Source: Methylorubrum sp. B1-46 | GTDB lineage: Bacteria; Pseudomonadota; Alphaproteobacteria; Rhizobiales; Beijerinckiaceae | NCBI RefSeq assembly: GCF_021117295.1 | Contig: NZ_CP088247.1 | Location: 4,293,001 to 4,357,000, forward strand | Length of the DNA: 64,000 bases | Direction: 5' to 3' | Shown: positions 45,249 through 54,742 of the stretch, piece after piece | How positions within the stretch are numbered: the stretch's first letter is position 1 | How the letters are laid out: each line of letters starts with the position of its first letter | The notes under the pieces: model-generated | Seen by the model: only the letters and a program-made list of their open reading frames with translations | The model's database searches: none | Told to the model about the DNA's origin: nothing | Program-made: the position numbers and the translations under genes

Positions 45249-46784
45249 TCAGAAGAACAGCGTCGTGTTGAGGTAGCCGTAGAAGGTGTCGCCCGTATCC
45301 GGCGCGTTGGGGGCGTTGCGCAGGAAGTCACCCTTGGCGAGATAGGCGAGGCCGGTATCGAGGATCATCTCGTTGGGAATGATCCAGTAGCGCAGGCGGC
45401 CCTCGATCTGGTGGCCGGCGAAGGTGCCGGAGCGGCCGGTGCGGTCGCGGATCAGGGTCGCGGCGAAGGTGTCGGTGGCGCTCTCCAGCCAGAGCGGGCG
45501 GTAGGCGATGAAGGCGTCCCACACCTTGCTCGGGGTGATCTCGGCGCGGATCGAGGGCGAGATCAGGTTGGCGCGCTGCACCGGGCCGTAGAGGCCGGTC
45601 GGGCCGTACTCGAAGCGCCGGGCCCCGAACAGCGTGTCGAAGCGGGTGAACTTGCCGTCGTTGTTCCGGTCGCCGCTGGCTTGATCGTAGTGCAGCGACA
45701 GCCGCGGCTTCCAGGCGTGCTCGAAGGTGTAGCCGACCTCGGCATGGACGAAGTAGGCTGAGACCGTGAGGTCGCGCTGGTCGGAGGCGGCCGCAGTCTC
45801 GCGGGCAAGTCCGGTCTGGTAGATTCCCTCGAAATCGTAGTCGAACGCGCCGACCTGGGGTCGGCGGGCGAAACGCAGGCCGGGGGTGAACAGGCGTCGG
45901 TCCCGGGTCTGGACCGAGCGCAGGCCGGTGCCCGAATCCTGCTCGTAGAGGCCGTAGCCGTAGAGCTCGAACGTGCCGCCGAGGATGTCGGCGAAGGTGT
46001 AGGAGGCGCCGAAGAGCTGCAGGTTCAGGCTCTCGCGGTCGAACTCGATGCCGTTGTCGAGGATGCCGTTGACGTCGTCGGGCAGGCGGGTGTGCGGCAT
46101 CACCCACAGGGCGGTGAACTTGTCCCGGTTCGCGCCCTGCCAGTCATAGGTCAGGCCGGTATAGGCGTTGATGGTGTTGCGGAACTGCTGGCGCGAGACG
46201 AGGCGGCGCGAGCCGATGTTCTTGGTGAAGCGGCCGACCGTCAGGCTGCTCTTCGAGCCCTCGCCGCCGAGATCGCCCGTGTCGAAGTTCAGATAGGCCT
46301 GGCCCGGTTCGAGGGCGTTGATCTCCGTGGTGAAGGCGGAGGAGTTGCGCTGCTGGAAATAGCCGCGGCTGTCGAACAGCTCGACGCCGAGGCGCACCGG
46401 GCCCTTGATCCCGTACTCCACGTGCAGGGTCGTGAGATACGAGTTCAGGATGTCGTTGGCCGCGAACGTCGGCACCGGACGGAACTGGTTGGCGATGCCC
46501 TCCACCCGCGGCCGGAACGAGCCGCTGATGCGCCAGTTCTCCGGCTCGCCGAGCGCCCGGTAGAGGAAATTCGGCGGCTGGGCCGGCGCGGCGGCGAAGT
46601 ACGGCCCGGACGGCTTCGTCCGAGGCGCCGCCTGTGCCGGGACGCCGACGACATCCGCTGCGGCCAGCGGCGGCGTGTCCCGAAGGCCGGCGAGGGGGCC
46701 GCTCTGGGCGAGTGCCGGGCCGACGAGGAGGGGGACGGAGACGCCGGCAAGCAACGACGCGCACAGAACCGATTGCTTCACCAT
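45249..46784 (-). CDS. Alginate-export-family outer-membrane porin
   Basis: A 511-residue exported protein (signal VLCASLLAGVSVPLLVGPAL, cleavage after ALAQ) with a beta-barrel pattern and a C-terminal Phe (YLNTTLFF). Segments such as GEPENWRISGSFRPRVEGIA, VGRFTKNIGSRRLVSRQQFR and YDQASGDRNNDGKFTRFDTL fit the AlgE-like Alginate_exp family. No alginate genes are present, so it is more likely a general sugar-acid or anion porin. AGGAG precedes ATG 46784. Confidence 0.78.
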   Translation of the reverse strand: MVKQSVLCASLLAGVSVPLLVGPALAQSGPLAGLRDTPPLAAADVVGVPAQAAPRTKPSGPYFAAAPAQPPNFLYRALGEPENWRISGSFRPRVEGIANQFRPVPTFAANDILNSYLTTLHVEYGIKGPVRLGVELFDSRGYFQQRNSSAFTTEINALEPGQAYLNFDTGDLGGEGSKSSLTVGRFTKNIGSRRLVSRQQFRNTINAYTGLTYDWQGANRDKFTALWVMPHTRLPDDVNGILDNGIEFDRESLNLQLFGASYTFADILGGTFELYGYGLYEQDSGTGLRSVQTRDRRLFTPGLRFARRPQVGAFDYDFEGIYQTGLARETAAASDQRDLTVSAYFVHAEVGYTFEHAWKPRLSLHYDQASGDRNNDGKFTRFDTLFGARRFEYGPTGLYGPVQRANLISPSIRAEITPSKVWDAFIAYRPLWLESATDTFAATLIRDRTGRSGTFAGHQIEGRLRYWIIPNEMILDTGLAYLAKGDFLRNAPNAPDTGDTFYGYLNTTLFF

Positions 46785-47245
46785 GCCGCTCCTGTTCTTT
46801 CGCAGAGTTTGTCCGTGAGGGATGAGAAATCACCTAGTCTGGTATACCAGCGCAAGGACTGGCTCTTCGAGCGATGCATTTTGTCGGCGCCACGCTGTGC
46901 CGGAGTATCCGTTGGGGTCTGCTTTTCCACATGGCAGTCGACGCGTAAATCAGAGTGAAATCAGTGATTTAAGGTGCGAAATTTCACCGCTGCCATGCGC
47001 GTTCGCTTTGTCCCCCGTCTGCAACGTCTGGGACAAAAGCTCGAAAGTACTTGGATTTTTCGGGATTAAAGCCGGATGTGCTTCTCGTGGGGTCGGCGCG
47101 ATCACGCCCTGCAATCGCACCGTGCACGGGGATGATGGCCGCAGACGGATGACAAGCCGGTGTCCCCGCCTCACTATGGGGCCGCCGCCGCCGCCGCCGC
47201 CCGCCGGGCCGCGGCGCGTCACGCACGTGTTCGGAAGGTCCGCCC
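46785..47245. other. 461-bp divergent intergenic region
   Basis: No gene is supported. The middle (46800-47060) is AT-richer and carries AAATCA-G-TGATTT (46958-46970), a 13-bp perfect palindrome that could be an operator. Near 47175 there is a GCC trinucleotide run. Promoters for the porin and the amino acid importer must lie here. Confidence 0.45.
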
Positions 47246-48187
47246 ATGCGCCTCAAGGCCGCGCTCCTGCTCAGTGCTCTCGTCGCCGCGACCGCCTGTT
47301 CGCCGGCGCGCGCCCAGAATCCCGCGGACCAGGATCCTGCGGGCCCGAGCCTCACCGGGACGCTGAAGAAGGTGAAGGATACCGGTGCCCTCACCATCGG
47401 CTACCGCGACGCCTCGGTGCCGTTCTCCTATCTCGACGGCAACCAGAAGCCGGTGGGCTACGCCTACGAGATCTGTCTGAAGGTCGCCGACGCGGTCAAA
47501 ACCCATCTCAAGCTCGACAAGTTGGACGTGCGGCTCAACCCCGTCACCTCCGCGACCCGCATTCCCCTGATCGCCAACGGGACGATCGACCTCGAATGCG
47601 GCTCGACCACCAACAACGCCGACCGGCAGAAACAGGCCGCCTTCACCAACACCCACTTCCTCACCGCGACGCGCTTCGTCGCGAAGAAGGAGAAGGGGCT
47701 CGACAAGACCGACGACCTCAAGGGCCGGACCGTGGTCTCGACCTCGGGCACCACGAACATCCGCCAGATCAACGAGATCAACGCGGCCCGCGGCCTCGGC
47801 ATGCGGATCCTGCCGGCCAAGGACCACGCCGAGGCCTTCCTGATGATGGAGACCGGCCGCGCCGACGCCTTCGTGATGGATGACGTGCTGCTCGCCGCCC
47901 TCGTCGCCGGCTCGAAGTCGCCTGAGGCCTACACGATCTCGTCGGAGGCTCAGTCGCAGCCCGAGCCCTACGGCATCATGCTGCGCAAGGACGACGCCCC
48001 CTTCAAGGCCGTGGTCGATGCGGCGACCGCCGCCCTCTACAAGAGCCCGGAGGGGAAGGCGCTCTACGACACGTGGTTCACGCAAGCCATCCCGCCGCGG
48101 GGCATCAACCTGAAGCTCCCGATGAGCGAGCCGATGCGGAAGGCCTTCGCCAATCCGAGCGACAGCGCCGATCCGGCGGCCTACTGA
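47246..48187 (+). CDS. Amino acid ABC transporter substrate-binding protein (GltI-like)
   Basis: A 313-residue periplasmic binding protein of the polar amino acid (PAAT) family. The signal peptide is LKAALLLSALVAATACSPARAQ, without a good lipobox. The mature part has the family start LTGTLKKVKDTGALTIGYRD, FSYLDGNQKPVGYAYEICLK and the ligand-site region RIPLIANGTIDLECGSTTNN, all close to glutamate/aspartate-binding GltI. It heads a four-gene operon with two permeases and an ATPase. GGAAGG lies before ATG 47246. Confidence 0.9.
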   Translation: MRLKAALLLSALVAATACSPARAQNPADQDPAGPSLTGTLKKVKDTGALTIGYRDASVPFSYLDGNQKPVGYAYEICLKVADAVKTHLKLDKLDVRLNPVTSATRIPLIANGTIDLECGSTTNNADRQKQAAFTNTHFLTATRFVAKKEKGLDKTDDLKGRTVVSTSGTTNIRQINEINAARGLGMRILPAKDHAEAFLMMETGRADAFVMDDVLLAALVAGSKSPEAYTISSEAQSQPEPYGIMLRKDDAPFKAVVDAATAALYKSPEGKALYDTWFTQAIPPRGINLKLPMSEPMRKAFANPSDSADPAAY

Positions 48188-48250
48188 GCGCGGCGGCCCG
48201 CAACGGATGAGCGGCCTTTCGACGATGAGCTCCCCGATGGCTGGCGCTCG

Positions 48251-48973
48251 ATGAACTACAACTGGAACTGGGGCATCTTCCTGGAGCCGTCGCCCGAGGG
48301 CGCCGGCACCTATGCCGACATGCTCCTCTCGGGGCTGGCCTGGACGGTCGCCACCGCGCTGGCCTCGTGGGTGATCGCCTTCACCCTCGGCTCGGTGATC
48401 GGCGTGATGCGCACGCTGCCCTCGCGCACCGCCAACGCGGTCGGTGCCGCCTATGTCGAGGGATTCCGCAACGTCCCGCTGCTGGTGCAGATGTTCCTCT
48501 GGTACTTCGTGCTGCCGGAACTCCTGCCCGCGCATCTGGGCGCCGCTGTCAAGCAGATGCCGGACGCGCCGTTCTACACGGCGGTCCTGTGCCTGGGCTT
48601 CTTCACCGCCGCGCGGGTGGCCGAGCAGGTGCGGGCGGGCCTCCTCGCCCTGCCGCGGGGGCAGGCGCAGGCGGGCCTCGCGCTCGGCCTCACGCGGGCG
48701 CAGACCTACCGCGCCGTGCTGCTGCCCAACGCCTACCGGATCCTCCTGCCGCCGCTCACCTCGGAATTCCTCAACAACCTCAAGAACACCTCGGTGGCGC
48801 TCACCATCGGCCTGCTCGAACTCACGGCGCGGGCCCGCTCGATGCAGGAATTCTCGTTCCACGTGTTCGAGGCCTTCACCGCCGCGACCCTGCTTTACGT
48901 CGCCCTCAACCTCGTGGTGATCGCGGGCGCGACGCTGCTGGAGCGGCGCCTGGCCGTGCCGGGAGGGCGCTGA
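48251..48973 (+). CDS. Amino acid ABC transporter permease (GltJ-like)
   Basis: A 240-residue inner-membrane permease with five hydrophobic segments and the binding-protein-dependent EAA loop ARVAEQVRAGLLALPRGQAQAG (split by family consensus). Its N-terminus NYNWNWGIFLEPSPEGAGTY matches the GltJ branch. It shares one base with the next permease gene (TGATG), which indicates coupled translation, and it forms a heterodimer with it. Confidence 0.9.
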   Translation: MNYNWNWGIFLEPSPEGAGTYADMLLSGLAWTVATALASWVIAFTLGSVIGVMRTLPSRTANAVGAAYVEGFRNVPLLVQMFLWYFVLPELLPAHLGAAVKQMPDAPFYTAVLCLGFFTAARVAEQVRAGLLALPRGQAQAGLALGLTRAQTYRAVLLPNAYRILLPPLTSEFLNNLKNTSVALTIGLLELTARARSMQEFSFHVFEAFTAATLLYVALNLVVIAGATLLERRLAVPGGR

Positions 48974-49665
48974 TGTTCGGGCAGTTCGACTTCTCCGTCA
49001 TCGTCGACGCGCTGCTCTACCTCTTCGCCGAGGGCATGGTGTTTACCCTGACGCTGACCGCGCTCGCGGCGAGCGGCGGCATCGTGCTCGGCACGGCGCT
49101 CGCGCTGATGCGGCTCTCGGGCGTGCCGGGCCTGACGCATGCGGCCAAGCTCTATGTCGAGCTGATGCGGGCCCTGCCGCTCGTGCTGGTGATCTTCTGG
49201 TTCTACTTCCTCGTGCCCTATCTCGGTGCCTGGGCGACGGGTTCGGACACGCCGATCCAGGTCGGGGCGTTTGCCTCCGCGCTCGTCACCTTCACCCTGT
49301 TCGAGGCGGCCTACTTCTCCGAGATCGTGCGGGCGGGCATCCAGTCGATCCCGAAGGGGCAGAGCGCGGCGGCCCAGGCGCTCGGCATGAACTACGCGCA
49401 GACGATGCGGCGCGTGGTGCTGCCCCAGGCCTTCCGCAACATGGTGCCGCTGCTGCTGACCCAGACGATCGTGCTGTTCCAGGATACGTCGCTCGTCTAC
49501 GTGCTCTCGCTGACCGATTTCCTGGGCGCTGCCTCCAAGGTCGCGCAGCGCGACGGGCGTCTCGTGGAGATGTACCTGTTCGCCGCGCTCGTCTACTTCG
49601 CCGTCTGCTTCGCGGCCTCGCTGCTCGTGCGCCGGCTCCAGGCCCGCACGGCGATCGTCCGGTGA
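48973..49665 (+). CDS. Amino acid ABC transporter permease (GltK-like)
   Basis: A 230-residue permease with five hydrophobic segments and the EAA loop FSEIVRAGIQSIPKGQSAAA. Its start ATG 48973 overlaps the stop of the first permease. It completes the membrane channel of the importer. The reading frame extends upstream inside the previous gene, but that part has no similarity. Confidence 0.9.
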   Translation: MFGQFDFSVIVDALLYLFAEGMVFTLTLTALAASGGIVLGTALALMRLSGVPGLTHAAKLYVELMRALPLVLVIFWFYFLVPYLGAWATGSDTPIQVGAFASALVTFTLFEAAYFSEIVRAGIQSIPKGQSAAAQALGMNYAQTMRRVVLPQAFRNMVPLLLTQTIVLFQDTSLVYVLSLTDFLGAASKVAQRDGRLVEMYLFAALVYFAVCFAASLLVRRLQARTAIVR

Positions 49666-49692
49666 GAGGGCAAACGCGATGAGGACGGGCCC

Positions 49693-50475
49693 ATGACCTC
49701 TGCTCCCATAAGTTCTGCCCCGCAGCCGGCCATCGCGGGCGGGCCGATGATCGCCATCGAGGCGGTGTCGAAGTGGTACGGCGAGGTCCGCGTCCTCACC
49801 GACTGCTCCACCGCGGTGAACCGGGGCGAGGTGGTGGTGGTCTGCGGCCCCTCGGGCTCGGGGAAGTCGACGCTGCTGAAATGCGTCAACGCCCTGGAGC
49901 CGTTCCAGGAGGGGCAGATCACCGTCGACGGCACGCGGGTACGGGACAGGGCCACCAACCTGCCGCGGCTGCGCGCGCGGGTCGGCATGGTGTTCCAGCA
50001 TTTCGAACTGTTCCCGCATCTGAGTGTCATCGACAACCTGACGTTGGCCCCGCGCAAGGTGCTCGGGCGATCGCGGGAGGCGGCAACCAAGCGCGGCCTC
50101 GATCTGCTGGCCCGCGTCGGCCTCTCGGCGCATGCGCAGAAGCATCCGGGTCAGCTCTCGGGCGGGCAGCAGCAGCGGGTGGCGATCGCCCGGGCGCTCG
50201 CCATGGACCCGGTGGTGATGCTGTTCGACGAGCCGACCTCGGCCCTCGACCCCGAGATGGTCGGCGAGGTGCTCGACGTGATGGTGGAACTGGCCCGCGA
50301 CGGCATGACCATGATGGTCGTGACCCACGAGATGGGATTTGCCCGCAAGGTGGCCGACCGGGTGGTGTTCATGGATCGCGGCGAAATCGTCGAGGATGTC
50401 GCCAAGGACATCTTCTTCGACCGGCCTCGCAGCGAGCGGGCTCAGCAGTTCCTCTCGAAGATCCTCGCGCATTGA
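49693..50475 (+). CDS. Amino acid ABC transporter ATP-binding protein (GltL-like)
   Basis: A 260-residue ATPase with Walker [16 protein letters not shown]-loop [11 protein letters not shown], signature [16 protein letters not shown], Walker [15 protein letters not shown] and the switch histidine in VVTHEMGFA. All motifs are intact. The first 18 residues are an extra Ser/Ala/Pro stretch; a start at the internal ATG (49747) would give the standard length. Last gene of the operon. Confidence 0.92.
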   Translation: MTSAPISSAPQPAIAGGPMIAIEAVSKWYGEVRVLTDCSTAVNRGEVVVVCGPSGSGKSTLLKCVNALEPFQEGQITVDGTRVRDRATNLPRLRARVGMVFQHFELFPHLSVIDNLTLAPRKVLGRSREAATKRGLDLLARVGLSAHAQKHPGQLSGGQQQRVAIARALAMDPVVMLFDEPTSALDPEMVGEVLDVMVELARDGMTMMVVTHEMGFARKVADRVVFMDRGEIVEDVAKDIFFDRPRSERAQQFLSKILAH

Positions 50476-50671
50476 CGCGGATTTGCGGTCTTCGGCTCTC
50501 CCCGGCGGCACGTTCCGGCTGTATGCTCACCGCTTGTGCCGCTGAAACCGGCCTGTTTCCTGCACGTTGCACCGATGTGGGGGGCGTCCGGGCCGGGTTC
50601 GGAGGATTCGCCGCGGGGCCGGTCTCGAGTTTGATCGAGATGGGACGGTTTCTTCACGCAGCTTGTCTCGG

Positions 50672-50902
50672 ATGCCGCGTTACTATTTCGACATCAACGA
50701 CGGCACGGATCTGAAGGACGAGGTGGGTCGCGAGATCCAGTACCCGCTTGCCCTGCGCCGCGAGGCTCTGCGGGTGATGACGACCCTGATGGCCGCGGAG
50801 GCCGAGGACAGCCAGGATTGCACGCTGGTTCTGACCGTCCGCAACGGCGACGGCGACAGCGTCATGACGATCCGCCTCGTCTGCCAGATCGACGACGGCT
50901 GA
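50672..50902 (+). CDS. DUF6894 family small protein
   Basis: A 76-residue protein MPRYYFDINDGTDLKDEVGR..., a family very common in Methylobacterium and rhizobia. The PRYYFDI start and the Gly-Asp pattern are characteristic. Function is unknown. It stands alone, 196 bases after the ABC operon. ATG 50672 is the only start that keeps the conserved N-terminus. Confidence 0.78.
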   Translation: MPRYYFDINDGTDLKDEVGREIQYPLALRREALRVMTTLMAAEAEDSQDCTLVLTVRNGDGDSVMTIRLVCQIDDG

Positions 50903-50908
50903 GATCGA

Positions 50909-51112
50909 TCAAGGGCGATCCTCGGACATCATCGCATCCGGCCGGAGATCCGATGCCGCCTCTGTCGGGGGCGGAGCCGCGTGACCGAGGTCGATCAGGA
51001 TCATGTCGAGCAGGACGTGGAGCCGGCGGAAGCCCGATGCCGGAAGCTTCGCACGGGCGGCTGCACACAGTGCGGCAACCTCAGCGATGGCATCAGCGTC
51101 GTTGGTCGGCAT
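50909..51112 (-). CDS. Small hypothetical protein (67 aa)
   Basis: A 67-residue soluble, largely helical protein (MPTNDADAIAEVAALCAAAR, LPASGFRRLHVLLDMILIDL). AGGA lies close upstream of ATG 51112. It converges with the DUF6894 gene with six bases between the stops. No family was recognised; it may be a regulator or partner of the DUF6894 protein by position only. Confidence 0.55.
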   Translation of the reverse strand: MPTNDADAIAEVAALCAAARAKLPASGFRRLHVLLDMILIDLGHAAPPPTEAASDLRPDAMMSEDRP

Positions 51113-51608
51113 CGTCCTTCCCTGTTTGGTGCGTATTCGATCAGGCTGTGAGGCTAATGGGCCAAGCAAGTCTGTTCAATGCGACCCGATAGTGCGTAAA
51201 TCTTCTCAAGTAAATACTTGTTCAAAAATGGGGTGCTGACGGGCATTGGATCCGATCGAATCCGTTGATCAAATTATCGTGTGCTTGCTGGCGGGGACGC
51301 GACGAAGGCGCTTTGGGGCCGCGCGCTTTGCAAGAGATCAGGGCAGGAGAGCGAGGCAAGGGAGCGAGGCAAGAGGGCGGGGGGCGGCTCTGCCACCTTC
51401 GCATGACCGGTTGGGTTCGGGGCCGGGCAGCGCCGCACGGCGTCCCAGGTCTGCCGGATGATGCGTCCGAAATCGGTTGGCGCCGCTGCGTTCGATCCGC
51501 CCGATGGTCGAGGGACGCTACGGCCATCACACGGAGCAAGAGGCCCTCCGGCGAAGGGGCGGGGTGACGCGCAATGCGGATCGCCGTGACCCGGCTCCCC
51601 GCGCCGCG
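51113..51608. other. 496-bp intergenic region
   Basis: No gene seen. The first 130 bases are AT-rich (possible promoter of the 67-residue protein). GAGCGAGGCAAG occurs twice in tandem with a one-base spacer (from about 51349 to 51373). The rest is GC-rich, without clear structure. Confidence 0.45.
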
Positions 51609-52547
51609 TCAGAACAGCGAGATGAGGAGGATGCCGGCCACCATCAGCGCGGCTCCGCCGAGCCGCGACGCGCCGGCCCGCACCCGCTTCATGCCGACCC
51701 AGCCGAAATGGTCCAGCGCCACCGAGGTCAGCAGGTTGGCGGTGATGAGCAGGCCGTTGAAGGCGCCCGCGCCGACCTTGTCGACGAACAGCAGGCCGGC
51801 GAACACGGCCACGGCCCCGGTGAGGCCGGCCAGCGGCATCCACCAGCGCACCCCTTCCAGGTCGGTCCGCTGCGGCAGCGGCTTCGGCCGCAGCAGGAAG
51901 ACCAGCACGAACACGAACACCACCGGAAGGAACGAGACCAGGGCCGCGAGCCACGGATTGACCAGGGCCCCGCGGAGCTGCGCGTTCCAGGCCACGCCGA
52001 TCGCCTGCAGCGCGCCCGCCACGACGATGAAGGGGTAGAGCAGCCTCGGATTGAGACCGTGGCCCGTCTCGGTCTCACCCGATTCCGACCCCTTGTCGGG
52101 GGTGACGCGGGCGATGAACGTCACGCCGACGGCCATGAGCAGGCCGCCGAGCCAGGGCAGCGGCTTGAACCCGCCGCCCGGCATCCCGAACAGGCCCAGC
52201 GAATCCATCGCCAGCGAGGTCAGGATGTTGGCGGTCAGGGTCAGCCCGTTGAAGGGGCCGGCGCCGACCTTGTCGACGAAGGCGAGGCCGCCGAACACCG
52301 CGACCGCGCCGGCGAGCCCGCCGAGCGGCGCGTACCACGGCATGCCTGCGAGCGTGTCGAGGCCCGGCAGCGGCGTCGGCATCACGAGGAACAGCGTCGC
52401 GAAGACGAACACGATCGGCAGGAAGGAGACGGAGGCCGCCAGGAACGGATTGACGAGCTGCCCGCGCAACTGCGCGTTCATGGAATTGCCGAGTGCCTGG
52501 AGGGCGCCCGCGAGGAGGATGAAGGGGTAGAGAAGGGCGGCACTCAC
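51609..52547 (-). CDS. Tandem-duplicated YdcZ (DUF606) DMT-superfamily transporter
   Basis: A 312-residue membrane protein made of two copies of the same five-helix unit. Repeat 1 (residues 5-148) has LLYPFILLAGALQALGNSMNAQLRGQLVNP; repeat 2 (168-312) has LLYPFIVVAGALQAIGVAWNAQLRGALVNP, and both go on with FVDKVGAG(P/A)FNGL. Usual YdcZ proteins have one unit and must pair, so this gene encodes the pair as one chain. Substrate unknown. GTG 52547 is the start. An ArsB-type gene is 54 bases upstream on the same strand. Confidence 0.82.
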   Translation of the reverse strand: MSAALLYPFILLAGALQALGNSMNAQLRGQLVNPFLAASVSFLPIVFVFATLFLVMPTPLPGLDTLAGMPWYAPLGGLAGAVAVFGGLAFVDKVGAGPFNGLTLTANILTSLAMDSLGLFGMPGGGFKPLPWLGGLLMAVGVTFIARVTPDKGSESGETETGHGLNPRLLYPFIVVAGALQAIGVAWNAQLRGALVNPWLAALVSFLPVVFVFVLVFLLRPKPLPQRTDLEGVRWWMPLAGLTGAVAVFAGLLFVDKVGAGAFNGLLITANLLTSVALDHFGWVGMKRVRAGASRLGGAALMVAGILLISLF

Positions 52548-52601
52548 GGGGGCGGCCTCCGGATCGGCGAAGGGGCAGGCGAAGGGGCAGGCGAGGGGAG
52601 A

Positions 52602-53870
52602 TCAGGCGAGGATCAGCGCGGCCAGCGCGAGGGCGAGCGCCGGGGGCATGACGAGGACGCCGAGCTTCAGGAACGCCCAGGCCGAGACGTCTTCGCCCTC
52701 GCGGCGGATCGCGGTGAGCCAGAGGATGGTCGCGAGCGAGCCCGTGACCGAGAGGTTCGGTCCGAGATCGATGCCGATCAGGATCGCTCCCGCGACCGTC
52801 TCCGGGACGTGGGCCGCCTGCACCGCAGCGCCGGCCAGCAGGCCCGCCGGCAGGTTGTTCACGAGGTTCGAGCCGAAGGCGACGAGGGCGCCGCCGGCCC
52901 AGGCTGCGGCGGCCGGATCGCCCTGCGCGGCCCGGCCGAGGGCGTCGGCCAGCCGCGCGAGCAGGCCGGTCGTCTCCAGGGCCTCGACCAGGATGAACAG
53001 CCCGGCGACCAGCGGCAGCACGCCCCAGGACACGTCCTTGGCCACTGCGACCAGCCCGCCCCGGTTGATCGCGAGCACGACGAGGGTGGTGGCAAGCCCG
53101 GCGACAAAGGTCGGCAGGCCGAGTTCCAGCCCGGCGGCCGAGGCGCCGATCAGGGCCGCACCGGTGGCGACGATGCCGAGGCCCGCGACCGCGCCGCCGC
53201 GCCCGAGGGCCGGCGTGTCGATCCGGGTCGCCACCGTCTCGGCCTTCAGCCGCGCGTTCTGGGTCAGGCGCAGGACGATGTAGGTCGCCACGATCGCGAG
53301 GAAGGAGGGCAGGGTGAAGGTCGCGAGCCATTGCCCGAGCGGCGGCATGTGCTCGGCGAAGACGACGAGGTTGGCCGGATTCGAGATCGGCAGCACGAAG
53401 CTCGCCGCGTTGGCGATGAAGGCGCAGATGAACAGGTAGGGCAGGGGCTGCTTCACGCCGGCGGCCCGGGTTGCGGCGAAGACGGCCGGCGTCAGCACCA
53501 CCGCGCAGGCATCGTTCGAGAGGAAGACCGTGACCAGCGTGCCGACGACGTAGACGAGCAGGAACAGCCGCGTCGCCGAACCCTTCGCGGCCCGCACCGC
53601 GTGGGCGGCGAGCCAGTCGAACAGCCCCTCCTTCCGGGCGATCTCGGAGAGCAGCATCATCCCGACGAGGAAGAGGTAGACGTCCGTGCCCTTGGCCGCG
53701 CCCTCCAGGGCGGCCTGCCAGGGGATCAGGCCGAGGAGGACGAGGAGCGCCGCGCCGGCCACCGCCCAGACCGCCTCCGGCCAGGAGAAGGGGCGCAGGA
53801 TCACGCCGAGGGTCGCGAGCGCGGCGATGCCCCAGGTCGCCGCATTCGGGTTCTGGATGAGCGCACCCAT
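52602..53870 (-). CDS. ArsB/NhaD-type ion transporter
   Basis: A 422-residue inner-membrane protein of the ion transporter superfamily with about eleven helices. Marks are VYLFLVGMMLLSEIARKEGLFDW, LVTVFLSNDACAVVLTPAVF, FVLPISNPANLVVF and SNLVNNLPAGLLAG and DLGPNLSVTGSLATILW (split). The last two fit arsenite carriers ArsB, but no arsC or arsR is nearby, so the ion is uncertain. It shares a strand with the YdcZ-type gene. ATG 53870 starts before the first helix. Confidence 0.8.
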   Translation of the reverse strand: MGALIQNPNAATWGIAALATLGVILRPFSWPEAVWAVAGAALLVLLGLIPWQAALEGAAKGTDVYLFLVGMMLLSEIARKEGLFDWLAAHAVRAAKGSATRLFLLVYVVGTLVTVFLSNDACAVVLTPAVFAATRAAGVKQPLPYLFICAFIANAASFVLPISNPANLVVFAEHMPPLGQWLATFTLPSFLAIVATYIVLRLTQNARLKAETVATRIDTPALGRGGAVAGLGIVATGAALIGASAAGLELGLPTFVAGLATTLVVLAINRGGLVAVAKDVSWGVLPLVAGLFILVEALETTGLLARLADALGRAAQGDPAAAAWAGGALVAFGSNLVNNLPAGLLAGAAVQAAHVPETVAGAILIGIDLGPNLSVTGSLATILWLTAIRREGEDVSAWAFLKLGVLVMPPALALALAALILA

Positions 53871-53940
53871 CGGCGTCGGGCTTCCTTCTGGCGGAGTGAG
53901 TCACAGGGTTCGGCGCGGAGGGCGCCATCGAGGCGGTTCA

Positions 53941-54018
53941 GAGTGCCTCACAACACGCCCGGTCACCGGCCGTTCTCGCTCTGGCGAGGACAGCGCGGCG
54001 GGCGTTTCGTGAGAGACA
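53941..54018 (-). repeat. 80-bp dispersed palindromic repeat, family R3, copy B
   Basis: Minus strand: ATGTCTCTCACGAAACGCCC, a core with GCTGTCCTCGCCAGAGCGAG and AACGGCCGGTGACCGGGC, then GTGTTGTGAGGCACTC. Inverted arms match at 12 of 14 positions. With copy C (same orientation) it flanks the small secreted-protein gene. The rest of the gap 53871-54372 has no gene that I can support. Confidence 0.8.
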
Positions 54019-54372
54019 TTCGAGCGGGCTCGCGCGTGGCCCCTCCCAGGCCTTGTCTCCCGATCGCTTCCGTATCGATACCGGCCCGCGGCTGCTTCCA
54101 TGGCGGTGCCGCAAGCAGTCGCCGCTCAAGTTTCCTCGTGCCTCGCCGTTCCGGATTAATCCATCACAACGACGCGATTCTTCTGCGAGCCGCGGCAGGC
54201 GAGGATTGGACGAGCGCATTTTTCCAAGCCTCACGAGGCTTCGGGGCCGAGTCGCGACGCGCCGGTATGCGGTCGATGTGCCGGAATGCGATGAAGCGGG
54301 CAGGGCGGAACAGCGTCCGGGAGCGCCGGTTTCCCGAGGGTTCATCACGCCCGGAACCTGAGGAGATCCGCC

Positions 54373-54639
54373 ATGAAGGCCCTGACCCTTGCGCTCGCCA
54401 GCGCCCTCCTGCTCACGCCCGCCGCCATCGCCGCCGAAGGTTCGGGCACCAGCCGCTCCGGCACCGCCGACAGCACGGGGGCTAACGATGCCGGTTCTGG
54501 AGCCTCGCCCGGAGCGGCCGGAAGCGGCCCCACCTCCGGCGACAAGAGCCGATCCGGCACGGCCAACAGCACGGGGCCCAACGATGCCGGCTCCGGCGCC
54601 TCACCCGGCGCCCAGGGCAAGGGCCACGAGGCCCGATAA
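54373..54639 (+). CDS. Small secreted Ser/Gly-rich protein with an internal repeat
   Basis: An 88-residue protein with a signal peptide (MKALTLALASALLLTPAAIA). The mature part is a 22-residue unit present twice, SRSGTADSTGANDAGSGASP and SRSGTANSTGPNDAGSGASP (each followed by GA), separated by AGSGPTSGDK. It looks disordered, and function is unknown. AGGAG lies seven bases before ATG 54373. It stands alone between two R3 repeat copies. Confidence 0.65.
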   Translation: MKALTLALASALLLTPAAIAAEGSGTSRSGTADSTGANDAGSGASPGAAGSGPTSGDKSRSGTANSTGPNDAGSGASPGAQGKGHEAR

Positions 54640-54640
54640 G

Positions 54641-54706
54641 AGCTCCCGCTCACGGACCGTTCTCGCTCTGGCGAGGACAGCGCAGCGAGAGTCTTGTGAG
54701 AGACAC
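54641..54706 (-). repeat. 80-bp dispersed palindromic repeat, family R3, copy C (truncated)
   Basis: Minus strand: GTGTCTCTCACAAGACTCTC, then GCTGTCCTCGCCAGAGCGAG and AACGGTCCGTGAGCGGGAGC. It shares a run of over 25 bases with copy B; its far arm is degenerate. It begins one base after the secreted-protein stop. Confidence 0.75.
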
Positions 54707-54742
54707 GAAGAACGGTCTCTCAGTGGGGTTCACCGGACGGCA

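Noticed and set aside
47170..47215. GCC trinucleotide run as a functional repeat
   Set aside because: It is a short low-complexity stretch in a GC-rich genome, not shared with other gaps.
51477..54485. A 1002-codon open frame on the plus strand across the YdcZ-type and ArsB-type genes
   Set aside because: It lies antisense to two well-supported membrane protein genes, is rich in Arg, Gly, Glu and Gln with no recognisable domain, and is a product of high GC content.
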